From the NCBI RefSeq assembly GCF_036373705.1, contig NC_089858.1, positions 18,836,249 through 18,900,248 on the forward strand: 64,000 nucleotides of DNA, given 5' to 3'. The notes beneath the pieces were generated by a model. The model was given only the letters and a program-made list of their open reading frames with translations, made no database searches and was not told where the DNA came from. The position numbers and the translations under genes were made by a program. This stretch comes from Amia ocellicauda. Taxonomy: Eukaryota; Chordata; Actinopteri; Amiiformes; Amiidae. Below, piece by piece: positions 1 to 13,084 of the stretch (the first letter of the stretch is position 1; each line of letters opens with the position of its first letter).

Positions 1-1779
1 AGCATTTCACTGCAGTCTGGGCCAATGTACTCCTCAGTGGGACTGTGTAGCTCCGGTGACACACTCTATTTATTCCCTCCGCCTCCTTCAGACTGACAAT
101 TTTGCTATTTCTCATTACACCCAAGGCACAGCCACAGACCTGTAATTTCTGTTTTATATTCTGCTAGCATAAGTAGGACTCACAACAAGTCAAATGAGGA
201 TAGTCTTAAAGAGAAAAAAAAAGCCGAAAAGAGGAATACACATGAAAAGAACATGTCTGATACCTATTATGAAATTAGTTTGCACTTCAGGATTACATTT
301 GCATTATACTCTTGTTGAGTGCTTTGTGCTGCATGTGGGCTGGCATATTGTCCTCGGCACAGGTGAGCAGACCACAATGGTTTTTGTTCTTCCCCCTACC
401 ACACCAGACCGCAGGCCAGCCTCTTCAGTCTTCTGAAATATCACAGGGACGGAAAATAAAAATACCCACATGGAGGGATTGTTTCCTGTGTCTAACCTTG
501 CTAATCCACTGTTTTTAGAAATCTGAAGAAGGGCAGAATTAATCTCTCCAAAAACATGTTGTCAGGAGATTTAAAAGTTTGCATTTATTCTGTTTTTGTC
601 CATTACACAGCATTCACTTAAGTGACAATGAAACAAGGACACTTCTTGCCTGGCCACAATCTCAAATTTTCCATTAGGAATTTTGAATGATAAAACTTAA
701 AACTATTAGTCTGTTTTACTAAAATTACACCAGAGCAGGGATTTATCACTATCATTTATACTGAAAAAATATTCAACCAAAAACTACACTAAACAAACAA
801 GCAGTGAAGGAAATACATTCTGGTCTATCTATAACCTTAAAGTGGCCCTGGTAACTTAAGCATTACAAACCATAACACTTCTACAGCTAGGAGTAGCTGG
901 CATAAAAATCTCAGTCTTGCTGCAACAGAGGTGGGGAGAGATAGACAGTTCTAGCCCCCTGCCCCAGCTCCCCCAGCTGGATCATCTATTTTCAGCCAAT
1001 GCATGACCACCTGATTTGATGACATGCAGCCAGCACCCAGCAGCTAGGGTCAGGTTTCTCCTCCCAAAATCCCCCCTGTGCTCTGCATACGCTTCATCTC
1101 TGGGAGGTCTGAGTCCAGCCCAATAATATCTGATTAAAAACAAGTTGTGGAGGGTAGACTTGGCTTGAATTCTTACCCTAAGTTTACGAAATCTTTTTGG
1201 CCAGGCCATTAATTCCCACTTCAAGGTTGCAATAGGCAACCCACCACCTCCTTTACACTATCACATCAAAATAAGTAATTTGTAATTATGATGATGCAAA
1301 CCAAGAGGCACAGGGGATTTGGTTAAGGGATGTTGCTTTTTCTTTCTTGGGTCCCCTTGGATAACCCCTGAATACCCCCAGGGGTCCCTGCAAGATCACC
1401 TACAAACTACAGTACGTGATGCTCAATGACTAAGCGGTGGGCTACAAAGCAGCTCTTTATTAAACGTGTGGAGCCTACTGTAGGATTAATTCAATAAAGA
1501 AACATACAAACAACCGAAAACGTTGTCTTGCAAATGCAGACAGAATGCAGGCATTTTCTTCCTGGAATTAGTTTAAACAACGAGGTTATACAAAGTATAC
1601 AGATTTCGTCCATCTCTGTCTTACACAGCAAAAGAAAGAGCCCGCAGAGTCGTGTGCCTAGAGCAGTAGCAAGGAGCTCCTTGCAAAACATGCACAAGCA
1701 GACGGCTACACACAGCATATCCACATATGGTGCTGTGCGAGTGTGTCAGTGTGTCAGTGAATGAGCGGGGTCTGTGTAT
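1..1779. other. non-coding stretch, no gene seen
   Basis: AT-rich sequence without a convincing exon on either strand. Short open frames here have no splice context or recognisable motif. If the signal-peptide exon at 2433-2555 is real, this stretch would be part of the first intron of that - strand gene. Confidence 0.5.
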
Positions 1780-2680
1780 CTTGGCTGCGCCGTCTCACTG
1801 GGGAGGGCAGGTCAGCCCGGGAGGCCGCTGGCAGCGCGGCAGCCTATTGTTGCAATCCAGCGCCACAGCTGCCCTGAAGAACTGCAGCAGCGGGACGAGA
1901 TCGCGGTCGAGTAGCGGGGATTTGCTCGGTTCTGCGCGGATCTGCGTTGCTCCACCAATGGGCTCGGTGGGATCGTGCAAATCTGTGCAGAACTGCGGAC
2001 AACTGCGCTACTAGACCGCGACCAGAGAGCTGCACGGCATTCAGGTCAACTAAATCAAATAGCACCAGCAGCTCCCGATTGAAGTTGTACAACAAGGGAA
2101 GAGGGAACAATCAAAATGGTATAATAATAATGATGATAATAATAGTCATCATCATCATCATCATCATATGAAATAGATTTAAAAGCCCTTCAGTTGCCCC
2201 CTGCAGTCCAGTATGGCCGTATATTAGAAAGAAAAAACTTACTGCAACTTTCCTGTTGCAGCCCATGCATTTGCATGAAGTGAAGTCGCGCCGCTCCCAG
2301 TGCGGTCCAAGTCATGAAACAGTTCCCCCACAATCTACAAGAAACCCACTGCCTGCAGCGGTCCAGCAGCATGCACACCGACTTGCGTCTTCAATCACAC
2401 ATCTGCGCGAATGTGAACATAATCATAATCACCTCAGAGTTGAACGCGTGGTCCCCAGCCCCGCACGCCCCGCCGCTGCAGACCAGGACCACCAGCAACG
2501 GCACGAGATTCAGTTTCCAGGGCGACGCGGTCCCGCACGTCCTCGAGGGTCCCATCCCGTCGCGCGCTGGCTGTGCGGGTCTGCGGCGCTGTGCGGGTCC
2601 GGCTGCGTGCGTGCCTGCGTGCGTGCGTGCTCCGTGCGTGTCGCTAAGGATGGACTTGTTTTTGCATTCACGAAATCACG
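1780..2680. promoter_or_regulatory. CpG-rich promoter-like block
   Basis: CpG dinucleotides are dense at about 1790-2010 and again at 2280-2650, in contrast to the AT-rich surroundings. A CCAAT-type pentamer lies near 1951-1957, and CGTG-rich repeats lie at about 2605-2645. The block overlaps the candidate first coding exon of a - strand gene (2433-2555), so it could be that gene's CpG-island promoter. This is inferred from composition and position only. Confidence 0.45.
2433..2555 (-). CDS. candidate first coding exon with signal peptide, - strand gene running off the left edge
   Basis: Read on the - strand, an ATG at 2555-2553 opens 41 codons and ends in GAG followed by a GTGATT donor (phase 0). 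The encoded start is a basic/polar stretch, then a strongly hydrophobic core (LVPLLVVLVCSGG) and a small-residue cleavage region (ACGAG), a textbook signal peptide. It lies inside the only CpG-rich block of the area. No following exon is recognisable in the remaining 2.4 kb to the left, so the first intron would be long. The protein cannot be named. A chance frame in GC-rich DNA is the alternative. Confidence 0.42.
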
Positions 2681-5600
2681 GTTTAAGTTCCCTTTCCCGA
2701 AATACACACTGGAGGAAAGCGCGCTGTACTGGGGCTGAATCAAAAGCGCCTACAACTGCAGGTCATTCCCCTAATCAGTCTTCATAGTATTTCTGGCGAG
2801 CGCAGAGACTGGGATTTCTTGTTTGTTTGTTTGTTTGTTTGTTTTGCTTTGTCAAATTGTAAACATGCACTTTTCCTTTTTGGGAGCTCCTGGTATAGGC
2901 ATCTCTGTTTTTGTTCCCTTGCTTTTTTGTTCCTGACCTCCCTCTTGTTTCTGTATTCAGGTCCAGTCCTACATGAGTCCCAGGAGAGAGCTCCAAAATA
3001 GCCCAGTGAGCCGCTGTACCCTAGCCCAGCTTTTCTAGGAGAAGGGCTGAAAAGCCAGCGCGTTGTGCCAGATCTTTATTGGCAATTTCCCTGCCAGTGC
3101 TGATCTGAAAACCAATGAAGCACCAGGTTGATTGCACCCTTCCCAATGACCCACGTTACAATTATAGAAGCCCCCAACAAACAAAAGAAATATATAATAA
3201 TCTAATTTAGCAACTGTTTTAGGCAATCAACACTCTTGCCCCGAGACAAATGAGTTGCTTCGTTTTATTATACTCATTTGCAGAAATGTCACGCCGCAAA
3301 TAAAGAAATTAGCCTAGCAATTACTGTACCTACGGTATAATAAAGGTGGCCAACGGGAAACAACACAACACGACGGCTGAAATGACAGTAACTAGAGAAC
3401 TGGTGGAAGCGTTGAGCAGATACGGTCGTGTGTCCATTCAAAGAAGAGTCCACAACATTAACAGAAAGCTCTCACAACGTCCCCGGTTGCCAGAATAATG
3501 ACGCCTGCCTTTGTATTGCAGCCTCGCTTATAAAGATTTAATGTGATGGTGTGTGTTTTTTTTTTCTTGCCCGTTAAAATCCAGGTTTTCTTTCAATTTT
3601 CCAGGACTGTATTCACTTGTGTGCGCTGCTTTTTGGAGCTCCCCCGGGCTGATGTTAATACTCTTTCAGGCAGACAGACGCGCTGTTGGCTTGCCGACTC
3701 CAAGTGAGCTCTTGGGTTGTGCTAGTAAATGCATGCTTTCCACCGCCCCCTATCCAGATATATGTGAGGAGGAGGAAGGGGTGGGGGCAGTACAGTACAG
3801 TAGAGAGCATGCCTTGAACGAACCTCCTCGTTTAATACAGTGTAGTGGCTTATTGCTACTTCAATTTCTGACGACTTCCTGCCGCACCGAAAATGAAGCA
3901 ATGTCATGTTTAATAAACAACCAACCATAAAAACTCTTGGATTTGAATACGTTTTCTGTTTATCTTTTGTGCAGCTTTACTGATCTTCGTCATTGAAAGC
4001 TTTGCTGTTTTTATTCAGTTCTGTATTAACATAATAAACTGTATTATGCATTATATGCAGTAATATATAATATATATGTACTAATCATATGTAGAGTAAT
4101 AGTAGATAGTAGGAAAACAAAACATAAAAAACAAGCAAACAAACGGAATTCCCAACAATACTTTTGTTATTTTGTATTTGAGTGGGGTTACAGAAATAAA
4201 TATCAATACTGGCGTGTCTGGTGTATTTGTAGAGTTTCTTTGGTAGAATTACCCAAAATTCACATTTCTCCCCCAACACAGAAATAATTAAAAGCAGTCA
4301 ATTAGCATGACACACATAAACAAGATTTGATGCCAATGTTCTCAACATTTGTTTTGCTGATGAATAATCTCAAATAAACACTATATTGAAATGACCTGCT
4401 TCTTAAGCCCTTTCACACTCCCCTCCGGGCTGTATTGTGCTGTGTGTTTGTTTAAAGTGTCTGCCTCCAGGTTTCTGTTACCCTGTCATCAGCAGTGTCA
4501 CCCTGGCATCCACCTGCCTGTTATTTTCGAGGTCCATTCCGGATGACCTCCAATCAAGTGAGGAAGCCTGGCCATCAACAGCCCACCAATCGCTGTGGCA
4601 GACAGTTTAACCCATTCATGCATGAGTTACATCTGATTCTTAACATTGCTGATGTTACTAATCCATCCCAAAATAAGATGAAATCACATGGAATGGTTAT
4701 ACACCACAGCAGGAGCAAAAACATCACAATCAAATACACACCCTTGAACACACACACACACACAAGTATATATATAGATGAATAGCGTACCTTATCATGC
4801 CAAGACATCTTCACAGTGTTTTCACAATCAACTTCAAAGAACTGGGCAAATGTTAAAAGCAGGAGGGAAGAGATATGCCCTAACGCGGGAGAAGGTGTGA
4901 TTCGACTAACTCCAGGGGAGCAGTTCCTTCAGGAAGGAGTGCCACAGCTGAGTGGGCACCCTCCCGAGTATCATCCACTGAGACACACACCAGGCAAGGA
5001 AGCTTACTCGAGTACAGCCCTGCAGGCTTTCTGTGGATTAAGCCCATGAAACACATAACATGGTTGAGGGATTCCAGCCAATATCTTAAACCAGATTAAA
5101 ACAAACACAACTTTCTATCACCCATCAGATCTCAATAGCCAATGGAGACTCCCATTGCTGACTAGAAAAAAAAGATCTCTAGCATATAGACAACTGCCAT
5201 CTAGTCAAGTGCTTTGAAATTTGTATTTGACTAAAGTTTTGATTTAATCTTTTTATTGCTCTTATATTCTGTAAATTGCCCTGGGAGTCTGCTAATAAAT
5301 AAATAAATAAATACATACATACATAAAAATAATAATAATAATAATCGGGTTCCTAATCTGAGTTTACCCTTTCACCTGAGTAAAATGTGTTATGGGTGGC
5401 TGTTTCCTTTGACAAATATTTAAGAAACGATTACCTTTTATTTTTACAGCATATGCTTGAAACCTTACACAAAGGACATAGGTAAAACCTTATAGAAGAT
5501 CTTGTGGATTTTTAACTCTGCTTTCCACATTGTGCATTCTTTATTTTTCTGTCTAAATGATATCCCCAGCATTAGAAAAAAAAAAAGATTGGACACAGTG

Positions 5601-7308
5601 AGGTGGAATTTTTCTCCCTCAGCTGTAACGGAGTATCTATAAATCGTCTGCAGTCTCCCGTCGCACAGATTATTATCAGTGCCTCGGAGGATCAGCGAGT
5701 AACAGGTTTCAGCAGGGTGAGTGTTTTGTGGCCTCTGATCTCTGAATTTGATTGAGCACCCCCTAGAGTAGTGGCTGATGGACAAAGACTGTACAGGGGA
5801 TTCAAATGTCTTCCTCCATAATCATCATGCAGCTATCCATTTTAAGTGCTCTGATGTGCAGAATACTGGGAGTGTCAGTTTCACTGGTATAAAAGACATC
5901 ACAAAAGTGAAATCACATATGAGCCCAGATAGCCAGTCTTTGTTTGGACAGTTAATCGAAGAGCACATGTGCAGAGTCATCCGTTCTTCTGCTCCTGGAG
6001 AGTCACATATGTTTTCATTCCACTGGAGTTATTAATGGCTTGTGAACCATTGCCCAAATGAAACTAAATTGCCACCATTTCCAAACTTTGCCTATTGAGT
6101 ATTTGAAGTTATTTATTATATCTGCAGGGACCATGAGAGGATGCCAGAGATCCAGTCACTCTACACTAAGAACAACACGAACAGAGCATGGTCAGTCCTG
6201 ACTTTGTGTTCTGTTTGTGAATGGAAGTGGATGTTGTTGTTTCTTTTGCAAAATACAGTTTTTCATTACTAGAGCCAATGAGACCCCTTCACTTTCCACT
6301 GTTTGTTGGTCAAGCTTGCACCCCCCTCCACTCCCCTCGTGCGGGGAAAGGTTTTAATGGACATGTATGTAACAGTCGGCAGCACAGCAGCCAAATAACT
6401 CTGTCACTCCCAACACGTGCCAAAAAAAAAAAAAAAAGTCAAGTTACAAAAACATTTCATTGTCAGCAACATTTGCTGTTAAGTGTTTCATAAAAAGAAA
6501 GGAAGAAAACTTTGGGAATTTTCCAGGAAAATGCATTAATGTCTCCCTGAAGGTTTGCCTAAGTCTCTTTTAATTAAAACTCGATGTAGAGTCTGATTCT
6601 AATAATGCTCTTTCTCTTGGACTGGATGGAGGTTGTTATGACAGAATGAAGCGTTCCAACATCTGGTATTGCTTTCCTTTGTTAGGGATTGTTTGGCGAG
6701 TGTACCTGACCTGCAGCTTTGCGCTGTCTTTGTTTTAGATTTGACATTGCTACACTAGGTACACCTCATTTGCATGTTATCCCAGTTAAGGAGTCTGAAA
6801 AAATAACTTGAAACTGAAAAGAAACCAAACTAAAATAACAAACCAAAACAAGACAAGGTCTCAGATTATCTGATTCAATGCACTATGAAGTGATGAATTA
6901 AGGGCTGTCTGGAAGCTATTTACAAAAAGATCAACTCATAAAATGCCAAGAGAAAAATGTTGCAGAGCACCATAGTCTAGCCTTTGTCAGTATCAGAAGA
7001 CAAAGCCACCATGCTGAACCCTCAAAACAGTTTGCCTGCAACTAGGAATTCTGAGGAGCCCTGTGTAGATCAATCACAATAAAAAAATCAATATAGAAGT
7101 TCACTAAACACCTTAGAAGTTATTATTATTTGTTACTCACAATGTTGACATAACCCCCCAAAAAAACTACAGATTCCAATTCTGAACACCACAGATATGG
7201 TAATCAATACGTAGATAAATAATATTTCCACCCTCAAACAAATATACAATAACATGTGGAAATGGCCATACAAGTTATATTAGAAACTATAGTGAGCACT
7301 TACATTTC
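2681..7308. other. intergenic stretch, no firm gene
   Basis: AT-rich DNA with simple repeats: (GTTT)n at 2820-2843, (CA)n near 4750 and (AAT)n near 5325-5345. One exon-like segment at 5623-5716 is listed separately. At 6127-6189 a CAG-bounded segment is open in one frame, but its donor (GTCAGT) is weak and its phase does not join the 5623-5716 segment. Nothing else is supported. Confidence 0.4.
5623..5716 (+). other. orphan exon-like segment
   Basis: A strong pyrimidine-rich acceptor (TTTTTCTCCCTCAG) precedes and a consensus GTGAGTG donor follows a 94-bp stretch that is open in one frame (phase 2 in, phase 0 out, 31 codons beginning CNGVSINRL). No partner exon was found, and the opposite strand is open too. 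It could be an exon of an unrecognised or non-coding transcript, or chance. Confidence 0.2.
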
Positions 7309-7493
7309 CTACACCTTAAGGTTCTTGTAATACAGCCCAAGCTGAGTTGTAATAAAAGCAAGACCATCGGCACACACAGTAATGTAGATAAGCAGCGCCA
7401 TCTTCTGTTTCCTTCTTAACACTAGCTTGATAATTTTCAGGTCAATAGCTTCCTGCTGGCTTCCCTCTAGAGGCAGCTGACACAGTGCATCAC
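7309..7493 (-). CDS. orphan terminal exon-like segment, hydrophobic helix near C-terminus
   Basis: On the - strand a TTTTTCAG acceptor is followed by 185 bp open to a TAG stop (phase 1 in, 60 codons). The peptide has a charged part (IIKLVLRRKQKM), then a hydrophobic segment (ALLIYITVCADGLAFITTQ) and a short tail. Codon use looks natural. The arginine-rich, Cys-Asp, QLGLY pattern faintly recalls the C-terminal part of PEX11-type peroxisomal proteins, but this is too weak for a name. No other exon of such a gene was identified between here and 14 kb. Confidence 0.3.
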
Positions 7494-10453
7494 CTGAAAA
7501 AGACAACAATTAATTTAGTGCAAACAGAAAACTAGTCCTACTCTGGGAAAGTTGATAGATTAGGGCTTTCACAACCTTTTCTTCTGTGCAACCCTGGTTA
7601 AATACTGACATTTATTTTGATCAGTGTGATACAAAATACATGTTGTAGTATATGCAAAGGCCTATGTGAAAATTGTTTGTATTGATCAGAACTTTTATTG
7701 AACTTAACCACATAATTCAAATTGGCTTATACAGGTGCCCATCTCTTTCCTTTCCTCCATTTGAGAAGACGATAGCAGCCATAGACACTCATTTCTCAAA
7801 ACCCCTCATGTTCCTTGTCTAGACATTTTCAAGGGGTGAGGTAAACACACAAATTTCAAATTATTATAACTTGATTTCTGATTTATATGTCCCCATATCA
7901 ATGTTTTATTGCACATATACAGCTTGCAGCATTTAGCTACTCACCTACTTCTGAAGCTACTAGGGTGTAACTTTGAGAGAAACCACAACGCCCCCAAATA
8001 AATAAATAGCGCCAATGCAAATGAAGTAGATGTTTTTTGTATTCATTTGAATATGAATGTTTCAACTTCCGGAAAATGTAGCAGTAGAGTGCAGTGCAGT
8101 ACTGGCCTGCATTTCCTTTCTGTGACTGACTGCTTCCTCCAGGCTGCTTTTGTCACAGTTTACACGAGGGCATTCAGTGACAGTGCTAGTGTCACAGAAT
8201 TTTTTTCTTCAGATCCCATGCTGCTTTCTGCCTCCATTTGAAGGTAAGAGTTTTAGCTGTTCACTTTGTTTAGTTTCTGAAAGCAAATAGAATGGAAAAT
8301 AAAGTTTACCACAATAAAAATCTAAAGTTTAGGCATCTTGTGGTCCACTTATTGTGGGAGTCTTATATAGACTGAAATGCTGCGGGTAGGTGTATGTGCA
8401 CATGTTTGTTACTCTAATGACAGACATTTTGTTTTAATTTCATGACAACTATAAAAATGCTTATTTCAGCCATGTAATTGATGCATTATGTCTCTGTTGT
8501 TGTCCCCCACCCTGCCCCCCACATACCTGTTTGTGTGTTTCTGTTGTACAGAATTCTGGAATAAGCTTATGAAATGTGTTGTATAAAATTAAGATTATTC
8601 ATATTATTTTATTTTAATTTAATTTATTTATGTAAGAACATAAGATTACATTTTTATAATTAATATTTACAGCTACACTTACTTATATAGCAATATTTTA
8701 TAGAAAGGTAATTACAGGTACAATAGCAGGGGTATAAGATATACATATCTACATACTGTTCTCTTAAACAGTTTATTTTAAGTTGACATAAGGTTTACAC
8801 CAATAGTTAATGCAAAACAAGCACAAAGCTATTACACACAGAAATATGTTGCCATTTTGTTTGTAAGCCGTAGCTAAATACATCAGTGATTGAAAGTCTG
8901 GAAATAGCAACTGATGTATAGAAAGACAGAGGGTGAGGAAGAAAAACAAAAGCATACTAAGGACACTCAGGAGAAAGTTGTTCCACATGGCTTTAGGGCA
9001 GTTTGCCATGAAAATTGTCAAGGAAAGTGGTAAGTCTGCTTGCAAATGTAATACAGTTTATTGGAAATGTACATGTTTTCTCTTCAGAATGGTTTATGTA
9101 TCTGAATCAAAGTAGTCAATTATTATATATGATACATTGACTATGATTCAAAGCAGTTACGGCATTAACTATAGTCTTATCTTACATATATACTTGGGGC
9201 AATTTGCAGAGATGGTGGGGTTTTCCCATTACTGCTTTTTTAATTTAGTTCCTTAATCTTACCTAACACTAGTACAGTAAAATATTGTAGCACTTTCAAT
9301 CATTAGTGAGTTCAGAGTAGGTGCAGACTGCAGTTTAAGGGCAAGACAGCTCTTTTATTTAAAGTGTCTGCTTGTGTGTTCTTAAAAGAACAGCAGTGAA
9401 CTGACACTTAGAGAGAGACACAGATGGGGAGGAAAACCAGAGGGGCGGTATAAGACTCCTTCCTATATAACCCAGGTGGACGGACAAGGATGGATGGACA
9501 ATTACAATGTAGTGGTCAAACTATTTACAGTCTCCCACTCTCCCCCCAGCCCTGTCCATCTCCTATGAGGGGGTTGCTCCAGCTTGCCTCAGTCCCTTTT
9601 GCAAATGCTGGAGCAGCCCTCCCCCTCCTCGACACAGCGCCCTCACCCGGCAGAAGCAGCAGTGCGAGCTTTAAGCAACACATTACTCAATGACTTAACC
9701 ATGTCATCTGAGCAAGACATTACGGATTAAGAATTAATGTGTGTTTAGTCCCTGTGATATTTGTGTACTGCAGTAATACAACTATTTGTTGTTGGACCCG
9801 CAATGATTAATTGGGTCGACTGCTTGGAAGACCCCCTAAGCCTTTATTACTAATCCACACGTCATAGCTAAATTAAAACATTTGATGTGCATAATGCCCA
9901 TTACTTAAATAATAGTTGTTGGATATAAACAAGTTCGAAACAGTTATAAAAAAAACTCTCAATTGCCACTGTTGTATCAGCAGGCGGACCGTTATGTATT
10001 TTGAAAATATACGATTACATTGATATTTGTTTTATCCTAAAAGAGCGCTATCCCCCTATTTGCCAATAAGCCTGTGGACCACTCAGTTATTTCTTTATCC
10101 ACCTTCTTTACATCAAAGTGTTGTGCTATATAAATGAAACGTAAAACATGTTTCAAAAACATCTGTTTGGAAAAGTTTGCTAAATACACAGAAGACCCCC
10201 AGAAAGCTTACTTTAAGCTGTGCAACTGAAATTGGTATATCATGGAGGAACAAGCAATCTCCGCGATCATTTAATCAACTTATTATGATGCATTATTTAT
10301 TAGGCTTAATGCGTCGATTGAATAGACCTGAAGCAGCGCACTGGAGATGATCCGTGTTGAGTATGCAGCTCCGTATTAACTCTGCTGATTAATTGCAATC
10401 GACCCATTGTGTTATTATAACGAAAAAACAGTAAGAAGAGACATGCAAGTACG
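7494..10453. other. intergenic stretch, no gene seen
   Basis: AT-rich spacer. The open frames are short and lack supporting splice or domain signals. The segment around 8968-9030 has one good donor-like GTAAGT but no convincing exon. Confidence 0.4.
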
Positions 10454-12385
10454 GGGCGCCAAATGTAAAACAGCGCACACTTTTTTTCGAGTGTCTTTTT
10501 TCATACATTTAACTTAAACCTTGTGGGGTTTTTTTTTTCCACATTTAGTAAATACTTAAGCAATTTTTTCAACATTGATAATGATTTCGTTTTTTAAATA
10601 AATAAATAAATAAATGCTTAATCTTCGTTATTTGATTAAATATTTAGCTAAATCCTAAATAAAATAAATATATAGTTTTAAAATAAAAATTTAGTCTAAA
10701 AATAAATTTTAAATATAAATGTAAATTTTAAATATAAATATAAATGTTAAATACAAATATAAATGTTAAATGTAAAAGTTAAATATAAATGTTAAATCAA
10801 TCAATCAAGCAATCATTTTTTATTTGTATAGCGCCCTTCGCAGGGTAGCCACAGAGCGCTTTACAGACTGGTAAACATACAACAAACGTACAGCAAAATA
10901 AAATAATACATAAATACAAATAAAGTAATATATATAAAATATAAATAAAGTAAAATAAATATAGACCTGTAAACATTTTACATGATCTAGAATAAAGTAA
11001 GGGAACATTTAAGTAAATTTCCATTTAGGAGAAAAACTAAAAACTACTATGGATGGCATGTAGGAGAAAATGAATCTCTCGGGGTCCACGGCTTAGGGTC
11101 TAGGCCTAATGGTTGCCTCCCCTCCAGGCAGTATAGTTATTACAGCAGCAAGGAGATCAGAAAGTTCTTTATCGGTGCTGCTGGCTGTGCTCTTCCCTCT
11201 GGAGGAGGCCTCTCGCTGGCCATCGGGGGTGGAGGGGTTGGACCATCAACAGCCTTTGTAAAATATTGTTTTTAATGGAGAATTGTAATACTTACTGTAT
11301 GATTAAATTTTTTAAAAACAATTCTAAAATCACTTAAAACTTGTAAAATCTTAATGTGATTTAAATTAAACCAAAAATACAAGAACTCAAATAAACATGT
11401 GCAATAAATCAATCAAACAATGAACTTGTGATAAAAGGGCAATACTGACAAATGAAACACAATTAAACAAAATGGTCAAATGCATTGTAATTAACTGAAA
11501 ATGCACCAGATAAATCAAAAAACAAATAAAACAATAAAATAAAGACAAAACCAAAACAATCTGATGCATTTAAAATAAAAATCCAAACGGTCAATGCATT
11601 TGACAAAAGAACAGAACAAAAACAACCAAAAAAACAAACCAAAACAAGTGCATTTAAAATCAAGACATCCTTTAAAAGCAATTAAATTCAATTCGCGATG
11701 ACAACTGGGTCCAGCTCCTGTTTATTGAACAGACAGATGTTCCGTCCCTCCCACAGGGCCTGTTTCACTGCGCAGACGACACACCACCAGCACCTTAGGG
11801 TTGGAGATGTGATTCCCCTGGCTGGTCCATAAAGGATCTGCTGGGCAGTCGCCCACACAGGAACAGCAAACCTGTGGAGGAACGGGAAAAACAGGAGCCA
11901 GACCCTGCGAGCAGAGGGGCAATCCCTAAAGATATGAGCCTCTGTCTCGCTTCCCAGGCAACCCTTGTAGGGGCAGGTATCAAAAAGGGCTAGGCCCCTT
12001 CTGTGCATGAACACTTGGGTGGGGAGACACCGACTCACAGCCATCCAGGACACATCTTTTTGCGTGTTTGTGAGGCAAACATGCGTAGCGTTAGCCCAGA
12101 TAAACCAGCAGGTTTCGGGAGGGTTTGGGTGGTGATGGCTTGTCAGACGTGGATACCCCGTTGGCCCGTGGTGGGGTGCCCTGGAGGAGGGTTGTGCCAA
12201 GTTAGACTTCCATGGTGGGGGGACGAGGTGACTCATCGCACCCTCAGAGGGGGGTGTTGCTGGAAGACAAGAAGGCAGTTCAGCTCAGATATTGGTCATG
12301 CAGTGCAGAATGTTAAATCTAAATGCTAAATCTAAATGTTAAATATTAATATAAATGTTAAATGTGGAGTTTGAAAAATAGATAT
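10454..12385. repeat. dispersed repeat, copy 1, split by a LINE
   Basis: Starts with GGGGCGCCAAATGTAAAACAG and carries an AT-rich array of AAATGTTAAAT-like units, ending near GTTAAATGTGGAGTTTG. The same start, array and end recur at 51591-52240. In this copy the array is interrupted by a Tx1-like LINE end (10799-12308). The family is not identified. Confidence 0.5.
10799..12308 (-). mobile_element. 5'-truncated Tx1/L1-clade LINE, 3' end
   Basis: The - strand frame at 12236-11688 encodes the zinc-binding tail typical of L1/Tx1-clade reverse transcriptases: a DVSWMAV...LPT..F.HRRGL block, then C-x(4)-C-x(6)-H-x(4)-C (CPYKGC, EAHIFRDC) and a W-rich end. Downstream is the common fish 3' tail TTTGTATAGCGCCCTTCGCAGG (read on +) ending in a TTGA-type repeat at 10799. 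An 11-bp direct repeat, AATGTTAAATC, flanks the piece (10788-10798 and 12309-12319) and may be the target duplication, although the host array contains similar units. The endonuclease and most of the polymerase are missing. Confidence 0.7.
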
Positions 12386-12816
12386 ATAGCTAACATGCAA
12401 ATATAGCCCATCCCCTCTGGTCAGTCAGCCTCTCTTATAAGAAAAATAACTGCACAAATACGTTCTGAAAACAACCACTGATATTAAAGTGAAATAAATA
12501 AATAAATAAATCAGGAGAATATAAAAAAACAAGCCAGTCACTTCTCCACTGGCTACGTATCGTCCCTCCCCCTCCTGAGGACATACATCCACAATGAACA
12601 ACAACAACAAAATTACATCAAAGAAAACACATTGACAACAGCAGCTGACACTCTCCATTGGAAAGTTTTTTTTTTATGTCACCGTAGTGACCAGAATGAT
12701 ACCTCTGGGAGTTCACCCTTACTGTAGCACTGTGTAACATTTAATCTGGGATGCGGCTTACCCTACCCTACCCCACACCCACATACTAATTATATACATA
12801 CATACATTCATAATAC

Positions 12817-12888
<72 letters not shown>
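12817..12888. repeat. (TA)n microsatellite
   Basis: About 70 bp of almost pure TA dinucleotide. Other TA tracts are at 32092-32120, 34015-34080, 37312-37350, 46044-46109 and 47370-47400; Tc1/mariner-type insertions abut the tracts at 34080, 37350 and 46109. Confidence 0.9.
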
Positions 12889-12890
<2 letters not shown>

Positions 12891-13084
12891 TGAGATATTT
12901 TGCGGCATTCACTTAGATTGTGCTCAGATAAATTCAACTGCTGTTAATATATTTGGAAAACATATTCTGACAACAACTAAATGATCTTGGAACTACAGCT
13001 CATAATATATAATTACTGCACAACGTAATGTCTGTACTGTCCTCAAGATAAAAACATTTGATTTTATATAAAATTACTGATTTC

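Noticed and set aside
2256-2787. Two overlapping + strand frames of about 160 codons in the CpG-rich block
   Set aside because: GC-rich low-complexity frames with odd composition; the opposite strand gives a far better signal-peptide exon.
8773-9045. 90-codon hydrophobic frame on the - strand
   Set aside because: AT-rich and full of Leu/Phe from T-rich DNA; no splice sites in frame and no recognisable family.
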